From the NCBI GenBank assembly GCA_007118445.1, contig SKRP01000331.1, positions 1-8,176 of the forward strand: DNA of 8,176 nucleotides. The letters run 5' to 3'. This document shows, in pieces, positions 6,872 through 8,176 of the stretch. Source of the DNA: Natronohydrobacter sp. (lineage in GTDB: Bacteria > Pseudomonadota > Alphaproteobacteria > Rhodobacterales > Rhodobacteraceae). The notes under the pieces were generated by a model, which did no database searches, was not told the DNA's origin, and was given only the letters and a program-made list of their open reading frames with translations. Each line of letters begins with the position of its first letter. Positions within the stretch are counted from its first letter, which is position 1. The translations under genes were made by a program, and so were the position numbers.

Positions 6872-7471
6872 ATGACAAAAAGCAGTTCTGAACAAAATAG
6901 CGTGACCCCTTCGGCAGATGCGCTGGCGCAGGCCGCAAGTGCTGCGGCGAAAGGCAAGGGGCTGCCGCCAGTGCATCTGTGGGATCCGCCATTCTGCGGC
7001 GATCTGGACATGCGCATCGCGCGCGACGGGACATGGTTTTACGAGGGCACGCCTATCGGGCGGCCCGCGCTGGTGCGGCTGTTCTCGACCATCCTGAAGC
7101 TGGAAGACGGCAAATATTTTCTGGTGACGCCAGTCGAAAAGGTCGGGATCACAGTCGAGGATGCGCCTTTCGTCGCAGTGGATTTCACAGCCCAGGGCGC
7201 GGGAACAGATCAGCGCCTGCATTTCGAGACCAATGTCGGCGACAAGGTGCTGGCCGGGGCGGATCACCCGATCCGTGTCACGCGCGACGCAGATACGGGC
7301 GAGCCCGCGCCCTATGTGATGATCCGCGCCGGGCTGGAGGCGCTGATCGACCGCAAGAGCTTTTACCGGCTGGTCGAGATCGGCACCCATGCCGATCACG
7401 CGGGCAGCCGCTGGTTCGGTCTGTGGTCGGACGGGACATTCTTTCCCATTATCCCGTCGCAGGAATTGTGA
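6872..7471 (+). CDS. DUF1285 family protein
   Basis: A 199-residue soluble protein of the DUF1285 family (Pfam PF06938). Recognisable stretches are LPPVHLWDPPFCGDLDMRI at 31-49, DGTWFYEGTPIGRPALVRLF at 52-71, KYFLVTPVEKVGI at 81-93, and the C-terminal FYRLVEIG and WFGLWSDGTFFPI. Residues 1-30 are alanine- and serine-rich and probably disordered. There is no signal peptide or membrane segment, so it is likely cytosolic. From memory, structures of family members (including one from the related Ruegeria pomeroyi) showed a new repeated-motif fold with a suggested signalling role, but no activity is known. ATG 6872 is chosen because GGAG at 6863-6866 sits 5 bases before it. An in-frame TTG at 6821 would add 17 codons but overlaps the likely -35 box. 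The gene is divergent from the MoxR operon and may share its control region. Confidence 0.92.
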   Translation: MTKSSSEQNSVTPSADALAQAASAAAKGKGLPPVHLWDPPFCGDLDMRIARDGTWFYEGTPIGRPALVRLFSTILKLEDGKYFLVTPVEKVGITVEDAPFVAVDFTAQGAGTDQRLHFETNVGDKVLAGADHPIRVTRDADTGEPAPYVMIRAGLEALIDRKSFYRLVEIGTHADHAGSRWFGLWSDGTFFPIIPSQEL

Positions 7472-7476
7472 CCGCA

Positions 7477-7503
7477 GCAAAACCTGTCGCGCAGTGGCAC
7501 AGG
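7477..7503 (-). terminator. Possible intrinsic terminator of the anti-sigma gene
   Basis: In the 33-bp convergent gap, CCTGT at 7483-7487 pairs with ACAGG at 7499-7503. A further GC/GC pair is possible inside, past a one-base bulge. On the minus strand the stem begins just after the stop of the anti-sigma gene and is followed by TTTT at 7482-7479. The stem is short and the T-run is only four bases, so this is a weak candidate. No comparable signal serves the plus-strand DUF1285 gene, so it may share this structure or read through. Confidence 0.4.
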
Positions 7504-7504
7504 C

Positions 7505-8176
7505 TCAGCGCGCAATGGCAGCGGCCAGGGTGGTCATATCAGCCGTGTCAACACTGCCGATGACGGCATAATGCAGGCTGTCGCTGCTCCAATAGGCCAG
7601 TTGCCCGGTTTCGGTGCGCGCAATGCGGAAGTCTTCGCCGGGGTCGTCGGCATCACGCGGGCTGATCGACACTGTGATGCGCCGGTCGTCGCGGTCGCGA
7701 TAGTAGAAAACTGCAACCGGCCGGTCGTCACGCTCGATCAGGCGCGCGGACTCCACAGTGTAGCCAAGTGTTTCCAGCTTCGGGTTCTCGATCTTGCGTT
7801 GCATCCGCTCGGACAGCCATGCAAGTGCCTCGGTCATCTCCGCGCCGCTGAACTCGGCACTCTGATAGGCCGCAAGCTGATAGGCCGCATGCCCGCTGAT
7901 GGTCGAGGCCACATATTCGGGATACGCATGCGGGCCCGAGCCGGGCCCGAGCAGACCATGCGTCCACCATCCGGCGGCAAAGATCACCGCGCTGGCCGCG
8001 ACCCGGCGCAGACCCGGCCCGGCAAAGGCGTTGCGCCAGCGTCGGCGGCTCAGTCTGGAAGCCAGTTTGCGCTCAAGCGCTGCGATCTGCAGATTGTCGG
8101 GCCGGGTATCGGCCTGTTGTGCGGCATCACGGATCACATTGCCGAAATGACGCCATTGTGCGACCGCTTCGCGGGC
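7505..8176 (-). CDS. Transmembrane anti-sigma factor, 5' end outside the window
   Basis: The visible part is 223 codons and runs off the right edge. A GTG at 8137 could be taken as a start, but the frame stays open for 13 more codons (AREAVAQWRHFGN) that read as protein, so the true start lies beyond the window. The layout is that of a membrane anti-sigma factor of the RsiW-like group (COG5662). It has a charged cytosolic N-terminal part, then one membrane segment at about visible residues 58-77 (VAASAVIFAAGWWTHGLLG), then a periplasmic domain with the typical LGYTVESARL, PVAVFYYRDRDDRRITVSI and GQLAYWSSDSLHYAVIG stretches. Such proteins hold an ECF sigma factor inactive at the membrane; the sigma gene is usually directly upstream, here out of view. 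No cysteine or zinc motif is visible, but the region where it would lie is missing. The family call is fairly sure; the partner and signal are unknown. Confidence 0.75.
   Translation of the reverse strand, partial: AREAVAQWRHFGNVIRDAAQQADTRPDNLQIAALERKLASRLSRRRWRNAFAGPGLRRVAASAVIFAAGWWTHGLLGPGSGPHAYPEYVASTISGHAAYQLAAYQSAEFSGAEMTEALAWLSERMQRKIENPKLETLGYTVESARLIERDDRPVAVFYYRDRDDRRITVSISPRDADDPGEDFRIARTETGQLAYWSSDSLHYAVIGSVDTADMTTLAAAIAR

Noticed and set aside
8135..8137. GTG as the start of the anti-sigma gene
   Set aside because: The frame remains open to the window edge with protein-like sequence, and the family has a longer N-terminal sigma-binding part.

Overview
The window looks like chromosomal DNA from an alphaproteobacterium of the Rhodobacterales/Rhodobacteraceae type. 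It is GC-rich and gene-dense, many genes overlap at stop and start codons, and the protein set (MoxR ATPase, DUF58, a BatA-DUF4159 fusion, a second large membrane protein, and a divergent DUF1285 gene) is one I associate with that group. The lineage is inferred from protein style and order; no rRNA or other marker gene is present. I see no mobile element, CRISPR array, tRNA or rRNA.

Layout. Positions 1-97 hold a perfect 9-bp hairpin that probably ends the main operon. Positions 98-6793 are one four-gene operon on the minus strand, read right to left: MoxR-family AAA+ ATPase (6793-5786), DUF58 protein (5789-4914), BatA-N/DUF4159 membrane protein (4914-2164) and a vWA/GATase-like membrane protein (2167-98). 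Each junction overlaps by 1 to 4 bases, so translation is probably coupled throughout. A 78-bp divergent region (6794-6871) separates this operon from a plus-strand DUF1285 gene (6872-7471). After a 33-bp convergent gap with a possible terminator, a minus-strand gene for a transmembrane anti-sigma factor (7505-8176) runs off the right edge without its true start.

How the genes may work together. MoxR ATPases are AAA+ chaperone-like machines that usually act with von Willebrand A (vWA) partner proteins. Here the ATPase and the DUF58 protein have no membrane segment and should be cytosolic. The two large proteins are predicted from hydrophobic segments and the positive-inside rule to place nearly all of their mass (vWA-like, GATase-like and DUF4159 domains) in the periplasm. 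From memory, a similar operon in Rhizobium leguminosarum (RL3499-RL3502) affects cell morphology and envelope integrity, so an envelope-maintenance role is the best inference, but the biochemical activity is not established. The most distinctive features are a signal-peptide-like segment buried at the BatA/DUF4159 junction, two large envelope proteins with no cysteine at all, an apparently intact vWA metal site in only one of the two, and the topological separation of the ATPase from those domains.
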